DNA from: Larix sibirica
Taxonomy: Eukaryota; Streptophyta; Pinopsida; Pinales; Pinaceae
Assembly (NCBI GenBank): GCA_004151065.3
Contig: NWUY0300017595.1
Location: 13,185-35,715, forward strand
DNA: 22,531 nt
Direction: 5' to 3'
Shown here: positions 9,560 through 19,667 of the stretch, in pieces
Layout of the letters: each line of letters begins with the position of its first letter
How positions within the stretch are numbered: the stretch's first letter is position 1
Made by a program: the position numbers and the translations under genes
The notes under the pieces: model-generated
What the model saw: only the letters and a program-made list of their open reading frames with translations
Databases searched by the model: none
Told to the model about the DNA's origin: nothing

Positions 9560-10611
9560 TAACATTGCATGGGATCTTTAGGCCTTCCCACACTTGGCAT
9601 AGTGCGCTAGAATCTTCCTTGCACTGGATTATCTTGCCTAACATTTATTGGTCCATTCCTATAGGGTATAGATATGAACTCTTTCTTCATTGAATCAAGC
9701 CTTCCCTTAGGCTTCCCTCTTCATGCTTGATGCTCTTGTATTGATCATAGCAATGCATGACCTTCTAGATAGCATCATCAAAGGTCTTGGGTTCCATGAA
9801 TTCAATTATGTCTCTATAGTTATGGGGTGATACACTCAGGAATCTCTGAATATTTGCCTTCTCATTATTGAGATAATCCACATACCGGAGTAACTCTAGG
9901 AATTTGTTCACATATTCCTCCATTGTCATCTATCCTAGATTTATCTCATGGAACTCCTTGCTCTTACTATCATAATACCTTTCAAAAAGATACTTTTGCT
10001 TGAAATACTTTTCAAACTTCTTCCAATCAATCTTCCTCTCCTTGATTCCTTTCACCTTCCTGAGATTTTCCCACTAGATTGAAGCTCTATTATTCAATCT
10101 AAAAATGGCAATTCTAGCCTTTTGGTTCCTGTAGAAATCATAGATATTGAAGTACTTCTTCAATCCTATAAGGAATGATTCAGTCTCTTGTTCAGTCTTA
10201 CCTTCTCCATCAAATGTAGGTGGCTTTACTTTTTTGAATTATCCATAGGGGTTATCTCTATGAAACTCTCTCCATTTAGACCTCTTGATTGAACATTCTT
10301 AGCTATATGAGGTTTCTGTTGGATATGTTCTTTCTATTATCTTAAATGAATATCTTCTCGATCTTTCTTCTTCCTTAGGAGTGACTACCCATGCTCCTCC
10401 TATCCTTGCTACCATCTATTTGATTTGATCCAAAATGGGCCTTATGTTGAAGCTCTGTGAGGTTCTGGAGTATGGAAACATTTATCTGATGTTTCTCTTC
10501 TTGGGCCTTGGTAAACCTATCATTAAAACATTTCAAAATTTTGACCATTCCTAGAGGCATGATATGCTCTCTCCTCTCACTGGAATATGTTTCTGCATTA
10601 TCACCATGCAC
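9560..10611 (-). pseudogene. Gag (capsid) of the gypsy element
   Basis: From ATG 10611 the frame begins with a charged N-terminal segment (to 10375). The capsid region of the Retrotrans_gag type follows in one frame from about 10231 to 9727: KPPTFDGEGK, LIGLKKYFNIYDFY, KARIAIFRLNN, then KIDWKKFEKYFKQKYLFERYY and YVNKFLELLRYVDYLN. Three in-frame TAGs occur at 10074-10076 (where a second Trp is usual), 9930-9932 and 9765-9767. Each could come from one C-to-T or G-to-A change. A weak zinc-knuckle remnant (HYAKCGKA-stop) is seen near 9590. Gag assembles the particle that packages the element's RNA. Confidence 0.85.
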
Positions 10612-10924
10612 AATTCTCCCATGAAATCTTCGTCAAGTTCATAGGGGTATTATGCATCATTCATGATGATCAGTCCACTCCTATACCTTCCTGCTTATTT
10701 TGCTTGCCATAAGAATTGTGTAGAAGATGATTTTTTGTTAAATAGCATATTAATATAACTTTATAATTACTTTAAATTTTGTTACCATATTGGCATACTG
10801 CACTTTTCCATTGCCACAATGGAATTAGAATGGTGATATTCCCTCAATTTCCTATTCCAAGTATTGAACCATGGTTTTGATTCAACTTCCTTTGGCCCAT
10901 GCAAGACCAGTACTATAACCATCA

Positions 10925-10935
10925 CTCTGATACCA
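10925..10935 (-). other. second primer-binding-site-like sequence
   Basis: On the minus strand TGGTATCAGAG is repeated here, 93 bp inside the one adjoining the LTR. Both copies match the initiator tRNA-Met-type consensus over 11 bases. The flanking bases differ, so this may be an old local duplication or a chance match. It has no LTR end next to it. Confidence 0.45.
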
Positions 10936-11017
10936 CTCTGTTGAGTCCCCATCCGGACTTGTAGAACCTTTTGGATGATGAGGAACTTCTCAATAACCAC
11001 TCTATCAGAATTTCCAT

Positions 11018-11028
11018 CTCTGATACCA
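11018..11028 (-). other. primer-binding site of the gypsy element
   Basis: TGGTATCAGAG on the minus strand lies three bases after the LTR end (GTTACA). It matches the plant initiator tRNA-Met primer site over 11 bases. Confidence 0.8.
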
Positions 11029-11593
11029 TTTTGTAACTTATTTGGCCACCTTCATAACTCATTGAAGGCATCAGGTGATGTTAATTATTTGAAAAGACAT
11101 ATTTGTCTCCTTCTGTTCATCTGGTTCTATCTCTATCAATGTCTTTCTCTTTTGTGGGACCCTATTCCATGGTCATCCCAAACTATCTGCTATGATCCAT
11201 CAACTTCCTCCCATCAGAATGCCCTGTGTGCACTTGCAACGTGATTTCCTGATGGATTAACCCCCGATGCGATAGTTATGATGGACTACCTTCAATGAGG
11301 CCTTGTTGATGTATCGGATCTGATACATTGGCCCTATCCTTTTAACTTTTGCTCGATCCTCACACATACACTATTGAAGGAATACTCCAAAATACCTCCT
11401 CCAATGAGGCATCACCAATGCATTGGGTTCAACACTCCATCAAACCTCTCTCTATCAGGTCCTTCCATATACTCTTCTATAGTGGTTCTCTGATGCCACA
11501 CTCTTGACACATTGTTTCCAAAATTATATTGGAATTAATCCTTCAGACCTCCTTCACATACCTTGTCATTGTGATTCTGCAATGTGGCACTTC

Positions 11594-11770
11594 CAATACA
11601 TCGCCTTTGATATACCATCAGTTCAACTCCCTAATACCACACCTTCAATATGTCATTCTTGATACAATATTGACTTTATTCTATTGGTATTCCCATCACA
11701 TCCTCTTCCACAACAATTCCCAATATAAAATCCCCGATACATCGCTTTTGATGTACCATTAGAGATCGCT
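11594..11770. repeat. diverged direct repeat pair, 140 bp apart, inside the LTR
   Basis: The phrase C(C/G)(A/G)ATACATCGC(C/T)TTTGAT(A/G)TACCAT recurs at about 11594 and 11734. Similar wording without a clear period (CAATGAGGC at about 11295 and 11403) suggests a wider degenerate array in this part of the LTR. Confidence 0.55.
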
Positions 11771-12471
11771 CCATCTAGATCTCTCGCACATACACTCGTC
11801 ATAAATCCTTAATATATGATCCCTAACATATTGATCACGATATGTTGGACTTATTTTCCCATTGGAATTTCCTTGAATCACTCTTGATTGGTTTCCCCAA
11901 CAACTAACTTCCAATGGGGCCCGTCTAATAGGCTATACTTTTCTGATTTCTGGGTCTTCTCACAGATTGAATCAATGGATTCCTTAGAAATATGGCCTCA
12001 ATTTCCATAGTCTTTTGGCCATTCTAGGCCACTCATTAAGCTATGAAATTTTTTTATAGTTGTTTCTATTCATGTGAACAAGGCATTCCACATGCAATAA
12101 AGCAAAGCTACATGTAATCAAGCAAGACTACATAGTCATCCTAAATACATTTTGTCACTAATTATGCAGGCATTCACATTCACATTTTCATATTTGTAGA
12201 CCACATGATACAACAAAATATATATATTCATTCTATTCAACATCATACAATATTGCATTGAAAATAACATAACACATCAACATAATACTTATCTTGAAAT
12301 AAGTTGTCCCAAGCAATTGACTATGTAAAGCAATGTTCCACCAAACTATAGACATCATATACTCTTTCTGCTGAGAGGCCACCCCCAAGCTAGGCATTAT
12401 TTACATAAGAAAAGGGGAAACACTAAGGCTCACTCACAGTCATGTAACACACTTTCAAAGTCAAGTCATTA

Positions 12472-13110
12472 CACAACTAGGTTTATCAAGCTATCAAGAT
12501 ATCTATGGGAAAGGATTTCTAAGCTAGAGATCTCAACCATAGAGCTACAGGAACCTCAATAAGACTTAGCCATCCTATAACCCACAATACATGCCCCACA
12601 CAACACCCAGAAAGTACCTTTATCTGCCGGTGTTATTCAATGTGTGCATATAAAGGTAACCCAAACCCTGGTCATCTTCTAAGAAAGGAGGTTCCAACCT
12701 TCACTAGATTTATCAAGAACATCCACACCCCACTCCATTACCAAGACACAATTACAAATCCAAGTCAGTCCAGAAGACACAATAAACACCCAGTCCAAAC
12801 ATAGCCAAGCCAGTCCACAACTGGGTTTATCAATCTACCAAGAGGACCACAAGAAAGGATTTATAAGCTAGTGAGGTCAACCACAGAGCTACAAGAACCT
12901 CAAGAAGACTTAGCCATCCTATAACCCACAATAAATGACCCACATAACACCAAGAATGCCCCCTTCTCTAATCAACAGTCCTTCAAGCATTCCTTCCTCT
13001 AGCTTCTATTCAGTGTGCACATAGAAAGGAAACCAAACCCTAGTTATCTCCCAAATGGAGGTTTCATCCTTCACTAGGTTTATCAAGAACATCCCAACTC
13101 CCTCCTCTAC
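12472..13110. repeat. 344-bp imperfect tandem repeat, two units, inside the LTR
   Basis: CACAACT(A/G)GGTTTATCAA begins at 12472 and 12816. Both are followed by an AAAGGATTT(C/A)TAAGCTAG block, then GACTTAGCCATCCTATAACC and CACAATA(C/A)ATG, then a TTATTCAATGTGTGC or TATTCAGTGTGCAC block and CCAAACCCT. The CCACAATA..CCCACACAACACC core is the same as in the three units at 1706-2415, where the period is ~237 bp. The two arrays are therefore variants of one repeat family. Confidence 0.85.
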
Positions 13111-13634
13111 TCTTGGATTCATACACAATGCTCAATGGACAATGAATTCATACTAACAAGTCGATGTTGTGTAAAACTCATGCATAACAGATTGCATGAA
13201 ATAAACTCACTTATCATTCCTCTTTCCAACCAGAACTCAAGATTTGTAAGACTTATCCCCCCTGGCCAACCAACACTCCTAAGAGATAAGACTCATTAAT
13301 TAATGAAGGGATGATCTTTAATTCATAATTGCGCCCCTATACAACAAGCAATCACAATTCTAGATTGCAGGACGATTTAGACACAAAATGACACCCATGA
13401 CTTCACCTTTCCAAGACAATAAATGTAGTAACCACCTCTTTCCTAGAAGAATTGAATTATTGAATGCACATTCACAATATTTAATGTGCCTGACCAACAC
13501 ATTGTACCAACTATACCATATCTAACTATCGATATAAAAACACTAAATCAATGGTGGGGCCTTGGCCTTGAGCTCCTCACCACAATGTCATTTATGTATT
13601 CACATACAATGAGGTCAAAACTGGGGGTATTACA

Positions 13635-13743
13635 ATCATCAACTCCAATACATAACTAAATTTCATAATAGTTAGAAAATAACTATATCCCAAGATGCAC
13701 ATGTCAGTAGCTTAGGACTTGAATTAAGGCCAAATTTCTAACA
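13635..13743 (-). mobile_element. fragment of a Ty1/copia-like 3' LTR
   Basis: On the minus strand the sequence starts TGTTAGAAATTTGGCC, a common start for plant copia LTRs, directly after a purine tract. It ends at 13635 where the gypsy LTR begins, as if the gypsy element had inserted into it. No copia coding sequence could be recognised upstream, so the family assignment rests on the LTR start and the purine tract alone. Confidence 0.4.
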
Positions 13744-13754
13744 ACCCTCCCCCC
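13744..13754 (-). other. polypurine tract next to the copia-like LTR
   Basis: GGGGGGAGGGT on the minus strand immediately precedes TGTTAG. Plus-strand DNA priming in LTR retrotransposons uses such a tract beside the 3' LTR. Confidence 0.45.
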
Positions 13755-14091
13755 ATAATCATAAGTTTATACAAGTACCATCTAGTAAGAAATACTAGTG
13801 CAAAATCTATTAGCATATTCAAGTATTCAATCTAATACTCATGGTATGAAACCTCATGAGTGTCGACGAATATCTATTTGAAAAAACCACCAAAAGTGGA
13901 TGTCAAAAAAACAATCTAGAAAACTTACTATTTAACAAATGAGTCAAATATCCTCCAAGTGTTCACTGATATGAACCCAAAGCTGATGAGACCAAGCCTT
14001 GATGAGAAGTGAATTGGTTTCAAGTCCAACACATCATGTATCCATAAAATGTCTAACAATCAAGTGAACAAATGTGTTCACGAAACTACTC
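13755..14091. other. no gene recognised
   Basis: AT-rich sequence between the purine tract and the end of the broken gene on its right. Reading the minus strand gives no copia RNase H wording and many stops. It may be the 3' untranslated part of whichever unit carries that gene. Confidence 0.5.
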
Positions 14092-16161
14092 TCAAATATA
14101 GACACATAAAAAAATGTCAATGATCCAGCTAACAAAAAAAGTCTTGATTAACATCAAAATCATGTATCTTGTAACAAATTGTTTATCAAACCACGTGAAT
14201 GATTTAACAATGAGTGAATCATAATCTTGCCAAATATCAAGTGTTGAAGGTCAGACTAATCGATCCAAAACTCTATGTGAGTGATTTGTATAACCATCAT
14301 CAAATCCTAAATCCACCATCCATATTTTCCTAAACCCAACATCCTATATAGAATCACTGGTAAATCCATATCTTGTTGTCCACTTTCTTCCTGTACTTTA
14401 TCATCTTCCACAACTTTCTTTACTTTTTCTTCTTCTTCTATTTTCTTTTGTAGTGCTTCTACTTCCAATTTCTTTTCTTCTTGTTCTGCTGCCATTTTGT
14501 ATGGTTTCTCTTGTTCTTCTTTTCTCTTTGCCTCTGCAACTTCTTCTTCCATTTTTCTTATTTTCTGCCTAGCTAGATTCTCCTCTTGTAACTTCTTTTC
14601 CAGCTCCTCCTCTCACAACTTCTTTGCATTTCCTGCTGCTAAAGCTTCTTCATTAACTTTATTCTTTGTTGTCTTTTCTAAGTCTTCTTTTGTCTTGCTG
14701 GATCTTGCTTATGTTTTCTTATCGAACCTCTTGTTCAAATCTTCAATATTCTTTTCTCTTCTATATACTTCTTCATCTTTCAAAAAATGATCAGTGTCTT
14801 CAAAATTGATCCTGCATGATGAACAATGTTTTGCTACTTTTTGCTAGCTATCGTTTCTAACAAAGATCTTTTCTCCAAAATGATCAGCCTATAGTTCTTT
14901 CACAAATCCATTAGCTCCTTTGACCTTGTTGAATTTATAAGCTCCAATCACAAACGAGAGTGGGGGATATGAAGTCTTTTTATTATCATTCAAAAAATTT
15001 CCTATACCATTTATAAACACCTGCCTCACTACCTCCTTCAAAACGATGTATTCTATAACATATATGGGCATCAATGAAGGACTCTGCGTGCCTCCATACA
15101 TGCGGAGATAAGTTCGTTCTGGAGTGAAGTAATAATTTATGTATTCACTAATAACGTTTAATGATGTAGCTGACATACAATTCGGTTCTTCGTTGAAAAT
15201 CAATTGATATAAAGGCATCATAAATTCTTTGCAAATTAACTTATAGAAGCTCGCATGCTTATGAGCCCACGTGATTTGGTAGGCCACATAAATTGGCATC
15301 TCGTTTGGAACCCAATGGCATCCTAGCTTTGGGAAAGGATTTATGATGAGAATGCAATCAACTAAATACAATTCCATATAGAATTCAGCCTTGTTTTGCT
15401 TCAACCCTTCCCGAGCTTCTGATATACCCCGAGCCATATTTTCTGAAATGATATCTGCCCAGTTGAATATGGTGTCGTGTGTTGTGACGTGGTACATCAG
15501 TGGAATCTAACTGAGTTTCTAAATTCACATTTTCTTTTCCATATATCCTACATAGAAGCATTGCGACGACCTTGAATGGAGTCTTTAGATTCTTGGTTTC
15601 GTACTTTCCACTAGAACTTTGCCTCAGTTGCTTTCCCAGGAGTAACATTTTCTTTGTGCATTCCAAATGGTCTAACTTTATACTCTTGACCCATTCATAT
15701 GCCATGAATACTTTGGGCATGAGCAATTTGTATGATGTGCTTATATGTGCAGGCTAGACAGAAACAAACTCGTTTCCATTAGCTCCGGAAACGATTCTAA
15801 ATTTTACGTCTATATGTGGTTGAATCCAGCCGATTACTTCTGAACATGGGAACAACTCTGGTCGTGTGGCAGCCTTATAGAATCCGTACTTCTTGATATT
15901 ATAATATATCATGGTCTCTTCTATTGTTGCATATGGTATATTCTGATCCCTTATAAGGTAATAGAGTTGTCCCCACTTATATTCAGGGACTATTCCCATG
16001 GAAACTTTTGTATCCTCGAACTGAGTTTCCATAGTAGTTTCCGGGATCATTTCTACATATGAATATGATTCCGCCAACTTGGAACTATGCTTAGAGGTTC
16101 TTTTAGTCATCTCTAGATCATGTGACATAAGAGTAGCATCAAAGAGTGACATTGCCTCCAT
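14092..16161 (-). pseudogene. unrecognised ~690-codon gene with C-terminal coiled coil, broken
   Basis: Read from ATG 16161, one frame continues past a TAG (15754-15756) to about 15500, then shifts. The second frame runs from about 15497 to 14325 past stops at 14889, 14844, 14709 and 14613. A second shift restores the first frame, which ends at TGA 14092-14094 with one more stop at 14251. The two shifts cancel, as expected for one ancestral ORF. The first ~430 residues look globular, with KWGQLYYLIRDQNIPYAT, PELFPCSEVIGWIQPH, DTIFNWADIISENMARG, YQITWAHKHASFYKLICKEF, and RTYLRMYGGTQSPSLMP. About 170 Lys/Glu-rich residues (14850-14360) form a likely coiled coil. The tail has LGFDDGYTNHSHRVLDRL and KSFTWFDKQFVTRYM. 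I know no named domain here. It vaguely resembles uncharacterised predicted proteins of gymnosperms, unverified. It could be a host gene copy or a transposon-carried ORF. Confidence 0.7.
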
Positions 16162-17168
16162 TTACAATACAGCTAGATAGACTTCTACTAAAAAATGATT
16201 ACATAAAGAAATAAACATACTAAGCATATGATTCCCTTATGGACTTTTCATCCGTTCTCAACCATATTATCAATTGCAGCAAACATGATAACAAGTGAAA
16301 TATGCAAAGGACTATTCATGGAAGCTAACTATGATTTATAGTTTAAAATTCATCTAATATGTATACATTCTTAAATGATGAACCAGGTTACGCATATTTA
16401 AGCAAATGACCATGTTGAAACTAAATAGAAATGGCTTAAGTCGAGCAATGCTTCTCTTAGCTATGGATAGAGATCAAATGCCAAAGTTCAATCTTTCACA
16501 CTGCGAGAGCCAATCAATATTTGGGCTTCAAATGCACTTCCAATCTTTATATTAGCTAGAAAATTCAACGATGGTGTTTACTGTAATTTCATGGTCAAGA
16601 CTGCCAACTATGGTTTAAAATGGTGCTTATATTATGAAATACTTTCAGGGACAAGTAAAGGATTAGGTCTAACCATGCTTCCTTTTGTAAATTTATGCAT
16701 TTAAAGAATCATAAAAGATCGATAGGTAAAATCCATGAGAATCCCAACTGCTCATTAGAACGCGGTTCAATGTTCTAAGGACTAGCCAAATCTCAAAGGT
16801 GTCTCCAAAATAACACACACTCGAAATAAGGGCATCTAGGATTACTACTATGTATAATAAGAACTGATGCAGGTTAGGGTTTACACCTTTCTCCTTTAAT
16901 AAGATGTAATGGGATGTTCCAGGTTCGAAAGCACAGAAGTAGGGTGCAATGTAACGGTTTAATCTACTTCTCTAACAATTTATAAGTGACATTCCTAAAT
17001 GACTAAGTGTAACAAAATTATCGAATAGAATCAGAACAAATTACCTGGATGTGTGATGAAAATGCCGATGAGCTGGAGGTCGACCAGGTGAACTTCCTCG
17101 TCCAAGTGGCAATAATACCATGAAAACATTCAAGAAGTGGTTGCTAAGCTTATAACGTGGTTTAGTCC
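16162..17168 (-). other. possible 5' exon and ~0.86-kb intron of the broken gene
   Basis: Downstream of the TATA box on the minus strand, ATG 17129 opens 28 codons (MFSWYYCHLDEEVHLVD... THP) ending at CCAG|GTAATTTG, a good 5' splice site at 17045/17044. Before ATG 16161 a T-rich stretch ends in TTTTTTAG (AG at 16189-16188, or 16186-16185). Splicing to either joins the short exon in the same frame as the main ORF, with one TAA (16162-16164) directly before ATG 16161. That stop could be a mutated CAA. The rest of the stretch has no other recognisable feature. The model is plausible but rests on short motifs. Confidence 0.3.
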
Positions 17169-17175
17169 TTTTATA
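17169..17175 (-). promoter_or_regulatory. TATA box upstream of the broken gene
   Basis: TATAAAA followed by GG on the minus strand, ~40 bp before ATG 17129. This is the expected distance if transcription begins close to that start codon. Confidence 0.45.
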
Positions 17176-17299
17176 TGTGAGAACAACTCCAAAACTATAA
17201 ATCCCTAACAAATTCAATCAACTGCTCCGGTGGATACAAACAAAAGCCTCTAAAATTGATGTTTAAATATAATCAGAGACCTAATCCTTTGCCTATCAG

Positions 17300-18068
17300 A
17301 GCCAAAACCCACGTTGAGTCGATACATTTCGGAGCTAAAACCTATGTTCAGTGTAAAATCCATTTCGACCCTGAAATGTTTTGATGATACAATCAATTGG
17401 GTGTCGATGCAATTTGAGACATCCGAACAACGTTTCAGATCAAAACTGGAAAGGAACCCGATGAGACTCGGGCTTAAAACGAAAGAAAACTCATCGACAC
17501 GCTAAAATTTCTAAGTATTACGACCAATGTCCTAGCTAAACCTCATAGATGGGTGATCTTAAAAAAATCAACTCAAGAACCAAAATTCAAACAAAATCCA
17601 AACAAAGATATCTAAAAAAACCTCAACACTCCGATTATTTCACCGTTAACCAAAAGAATGAGATGGTCCGACCATTATGGTGGTATATTGGATTCTTTGG
17701 TCTCACCGTTTCGGCGTTACACTCAAAACAAGTCCAACTGTTTTGGGTTCAGAACTAAAATAGCAGTGAAATGCCAAACTTTCATATAAAAAACTAAGTG
17801 TTGTGACCAACTTCGAGGCAATAACTCATAAGTTGGTGAAATAAAACCTCAACACATAACTTTAAGTGTGATAAAAAAAAAACTATTTCGGCGTAAAAAA
17901 AGGAAATGGACTCGACCGTTTTGGTGTAAAATCATACTTGAGTCCAACAATTTCGGGGTAAAATCATATTCGGGTCCGACCGTTTTGGTGTAGTATTGGA
18001 AACTAGTCCAACTGTTTCAGAGCTAAATCGAATTCTACCCCGACTGTTTCGGTGAACTTATGATAAGT
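17300..18068. repeat. degenerate tandem array, 32-bp period
   Basis: The core C(A/G)AC followed by (T)GTTTCGG or GTTTTGG and then a GTAAAATCATA-type tail repeats. Its CNAC word is at 17913, 17945, 17977, 18009 and 18041, exactly 32 bp apart, and a diverged unit precedes at about 17881. Looser copies occur at 17669, 17704 and 17735 and, weakly, near 17326 and 17366. The period is not a multiple of three, so it is not a coding repeat. The two small open frames here (17314-17505, 17549-17758) look incidental. The array lies upstream of the promoter of the broken gene on the minus strand. Confidence 0.8.
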
Positions 18069-18070
18069 CG

Positions 18071-18290
18071 CTGAAATAGCTTCAAACTTGAAATTTTTCT
18101 AAATGTTTAAATCTTCAATCGAAACAAACTCCAAGGAAACTTTGGTGACGAGACAACATAATAAAGCTAGGAGTTAGATTCAAAATAGAAGGAGGGGTCC
18201 TAAATTTGCAAAAAATTGAAGAATGGGTTGCAGCTGCAACACACCGATATAAGACTATGCAGTCTCGATAAAATTGTAAATCCTATTACT
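18071..18290. other. no feature recognised
   Basis: Spacer between the 32-bp array and the LINE fragment. No ORF or repeat stands out. Confidence 0.5.
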
Positions 18291-19430
18291 ATGGACCTTT
18301 GGAATCAAGGATGGCCTCAAGCCCGTGATCTGGGATTGGGTGGTTTTTGGGCACAATAGTGGGATCTTTTTATTTTGGAGCTTTGAAAGGTGCATATCCA
18401 TATCATAAATGAGGATGATGCTTTGGTGTGGATCTTCAACGGGACGGGTGGCTAATACTCATCCTTGCTTGGATATTTAGCCTATTATGTGATGGAAGGT
18501 AGAGAAAATTTATGGTGGTGGAAGAAGTTGTCGAAGGTGGTGGAACCACCTAAAAGCATTATTTTCCTATGGTTAGTTTTGAATGAGAAAGTTTTGACTT
18601 GGAGAAAACTTCAAAGGAGGAATAGACACGGTTCGAGCATCTGCATGATGTGTCGTAAATATGAGGATACAAATGATCATATTTTCCTTTCTTGTCATTT
18701 TTCCTTACAGGTTTGGAAAGAGATAGAAGAGCGGGTTTAGGTTAAGGAGTTGTGGGAAAAAGGCTCGGCCCTGTCTTGCGTTGACGAATATTGTACCAGG
18801 CCAGGATTAAAGCATTTCTTCGTGCTTCACTATTTGGTGAATTGGAGGATCGGGCTACCATGTAATGATGCTAAATGTGGAGGTAAATTGCCTCAGCCTT
18901 TTCAAATGTCGATTTAGGTATTAACTTTCTTCAATTACTACAATAAGGTATCGAATGGTTTCCCTAGGCGCAACATTGGAGAGATGGAAATCAACAAATC
19001 AGTGGCCTAAGGCTTTTGCGATGGTGCATGTCAGGGGGGAACTCATAGAAGTGGTCTAGGATTTGTTTTATATCTCTCGGTTGAACACTATTATTTTGGC
19101 AAGGCCTTTTCGAGGCATGGTACAAATAAATTTGAAAAATTCAAAGCAGTTTCCACCTATTAAAATTAGCTTTGGATTTGGGGATAGATTAGTTTCAGGT
19201 GTTCGGAGGTTCTTCAATAGCCATTCAATGGATATGGGGAGAAATTCAAATACAACAGATTGGGCTACAACATTTGGTAATACATTTGCAAGAAATCAAT
19301 GGCTTTATTTGAGAGTGAGTTATAATCATGTATATAGGGAGTTTAATGTTGATGTGGATTAACTCTCTAAACAGGAACTGACTATGTCCTTTGGAATCCT
19401 TATGATAAATAATTTGTAGCAGGCAATTCA
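18291..19430 (+). pseudogene. 3' end of a plant LINE ORF2 (RT zinc-binding domain and RNase H)
   Basis: From ATG 18291 one frame continues past several stops to 18740. The upstream part reads DALVWIFNGTGG, the usual lead-in. The zf-RVT domain then follows: LWWWKKLSKVVEPPKSIIFLW, LVLNEKVLTWRKLQRRN, ICMMCRKYEDTNDHIFLSCH, VWKEIEE, with its Cys and His residues present. In the same frame at about 19014 an RNase H domain starts (FCDGACQGGTHRSGLGFVLY, first catalytic Asp in DGA). A shift near 19150 moves to the frame of 19063-19362, which ends with YNHVYREFNVDVD, the RNase H C-terminus. Plant L1-like LINEs have this order after endonuclease and RT, both absent here. This is a 5'-truncated, dead copy, as is common for LINEs. 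Confidence 0.85.
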
Positions 19431-19667
19431 ATTGGCTCTCGGGTCTTACAATTGCTAGTTAGTAGTATTTTAGTATTTTGTGTTAGTTTTTTTCCACTCT
19501 TTTTTACGATGTAAAACAAGATATGTGGAATACTAGTTGGTTGATATCTTTGTTGCAATATCTATATTGAAACAGGCTTACTCTTATTAGTGGAAATGCT
19601 CCCCACTTTTTTGACTATGTGTTGTTGGCACCTTTAAATTGTATTTTCTTTTCCCCTCAAATGGAAA
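19431..19667 (+). other. probable LINE 3' untranslated sequence
   Basis: T-rich sequence after the RNase H region with no coding signal. No poly(A) tail or target-site duplication could be seen before the N at 19668. Confidence 0.35.

Larger units (their letters stand above)
6830..13634 (-). mobile_element. Ty3/gypsy LTR retrotransposon, 3' truncated
   Basis: Read on the minus strand the order is 5' LTR (13634-11032), primer site (11028-11018), Gag (10611-9560), protease (9480-9029), RT (8830-8130), RNase H (8030-7737), integrase (7435-6830). Protease-RT-RNaseH-integrase is the Ty3/gypsy order; in Ty1/copia the integrase precedes RT. The protease tail (GSYDVIIGMDWLEKH) and the RT and RNase H wording resemble plant chromovirus-like elements. 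A chromodomain would lie after the integrase core, but that part and the 3' LTR are missing beyond the N at 6829. All genes carry stops or frameshifts. The 5 bp beyond the LTR start (13635-13639, ATCAT) would be one target-site copy; its partner is lost. Confidence 0.85.
11032..13634 (-). mobile_element. 5' LTR (~2.6 kb) of the gypsy element
   Basis: On the minus strand it begins TGTAATACCCCC at 13634 and ends GTTACA at 11032, so the ends carry the TGTAA/TTACA inverted pair and the TG..CA termini. The primer site follows at once. At ~2603 bp it is long for a gypsy LTR. The length comes at least partly from internal tandem repeats (344-bp units at 12472-13110 and a 140-bp-spaced pair at 11594-11770). 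It encodes nothing recognisable. I could not verify it against a second LTR because the 3' end of the element is absent. Confidence 0.7.

Noticed and set aside
10782-11000. 72-residue minus-strand ORF between primer sites and Gag
   Set aside because: It starts inside the untranslated leader between the two primer-site-like sequences. It has no motif and is more likely a chance frame or a leader uORF.
14497-14790. Plus-strand ORF rich in Ser and Phe, looking like a membrane protein
   Set aside because: It is the antisense shadow of the Lys/Glu-rich coiled coil read on the minus strand (GAA and AAG codons read as TTC and CTT).
17880-18068. CRISPR-like regular repeats
   Set aside because: The 32-bp period is a continuous tandem with no distinct spacers and diverged units, there are no cas genes, and the surroundings are plant retroelements.
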